Source of the DNA: Anaeroplasmataceae bacterium | Lineage (GTDB): Bacteria; Bacillota_I; Bacilli_A; Acholeplasmatales; Anaeroplasmataceae | Length of the DNA: 6,389 nucleotides | Assembly (NCBI GenBank): GCA_029050385.1 | Contig: JAIDMV010000361.1 | Location: forward strand, 1 to 6,389 | Direction: 5' to 3' | Shown here: piece after piece, positions 6,348 through 6,389 of the stretch | Position numbering within the stretch: position 1 is the first letter of the stretch | Layout: every line of letters begins with the position of its first letter | Position numbers and translations under genes: made by a program | The notes under the pieces: generated by a model | What the model saw: only the letters and a program-made list of their open reading frames with translations | Told to the model about the DNA's origin: nothing | The model's database searches: none

Positions 6348-6389
6348 GTGAAATTAAATGTAGTATTATATCATCCTGAAATTCCTCAA
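6348..6389 (+). CDS. trmL: tRNA (cytidine/uridine-34-2'-O)-methyltransferase, 5' end only
   Basis: The first 14 codons read MKLNVVLYHPEIPQ, with GTG as start. This matches the very conserved N-terminus of TrmL (YibK/CspR), a SPOUT-class enzyme that 2'-O-methylates the wobble base 34 of certain leucine tRNAs. Family members begin with a beta strand such as xLNIVLYxPEIPQ, continuing NTGNI. The gene runs off the right edge, so the SAM-binding knot is not visible. AAAGGA at 6334-6339 stands 8 nt before the GTG and supports the start. It lies 48 nt after rimO on the same strand with no visible terminator between them, so it is probably in the same operon. The match rests on few residues, but they are distinctive. 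Confidence 0.85.
   Translation, partial: MKLNVVLYHPEIPQ

Overview
The window looks like chromosomal DNA from a low-GC Firmicute that uses the standard genetic code: TGA ends relA and TGG is used for Trp. The order apt-relA-dtd is the arrangement known from Bacillus and its relatives. A RimO-type methylthiotransferase, as far as I recall absent from B. subtilis, and the strong A+T bias point more towards an Erysipelotrichia-like or clostridial relative. That placement is inferred from style and gene content, not from any search.

Layout. Positions 1-109 hold a promoter region: two T-tracts exactly 20 bp apart, an extended -10 promoter, and possibly the first 15 codons of a divergent minus-strand gene. 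Six plus-strand genes then run head to tail: apt (adenine salvage), relA (bifunctional ppGpp synthetase/hydrolase), dtd (D-aminoacyl-tRNA deacylase), an unrecognised 564-residue membrane protein, rimO (ribosomal protein S12 methylthiotransferase), and the first 14 codons of trmL (tRNA wobble 2'-O-methyltransferase), cut by the window edge. The gaps are 28 nt, a 4-nt overlap, 10 nt, 15 nt and 48 nt. I see no intrinsic terminator in any of them, so the simplest reading is a single operon transcribed from the promoter at 73-81. No stretch over 300 bases lacks a gene, and I see no RNA gene, CRISPR array, insertion sequence or attachment site.

How the genes fit together. Apt and RelA both act on purine nucleotide pools: one makes AMP from adenine and PRPP, the other consumes ATP and GTP/GDP to signal starvation. 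Dtd, RimO and TrmL maintain or modify the translation apparatus (aminoacyl-tRNA proofreading, ribosomal protein S12, anticodon wobble base). The theme is translation quality and starvation sensing. The one gene without an obvious place in it is the large membrane protein at 3285-4979, which is the main unknown here. The five named genes are otherwise ordinary housekeeping genes, and I found no convincing sign of a novel multi-gene system.
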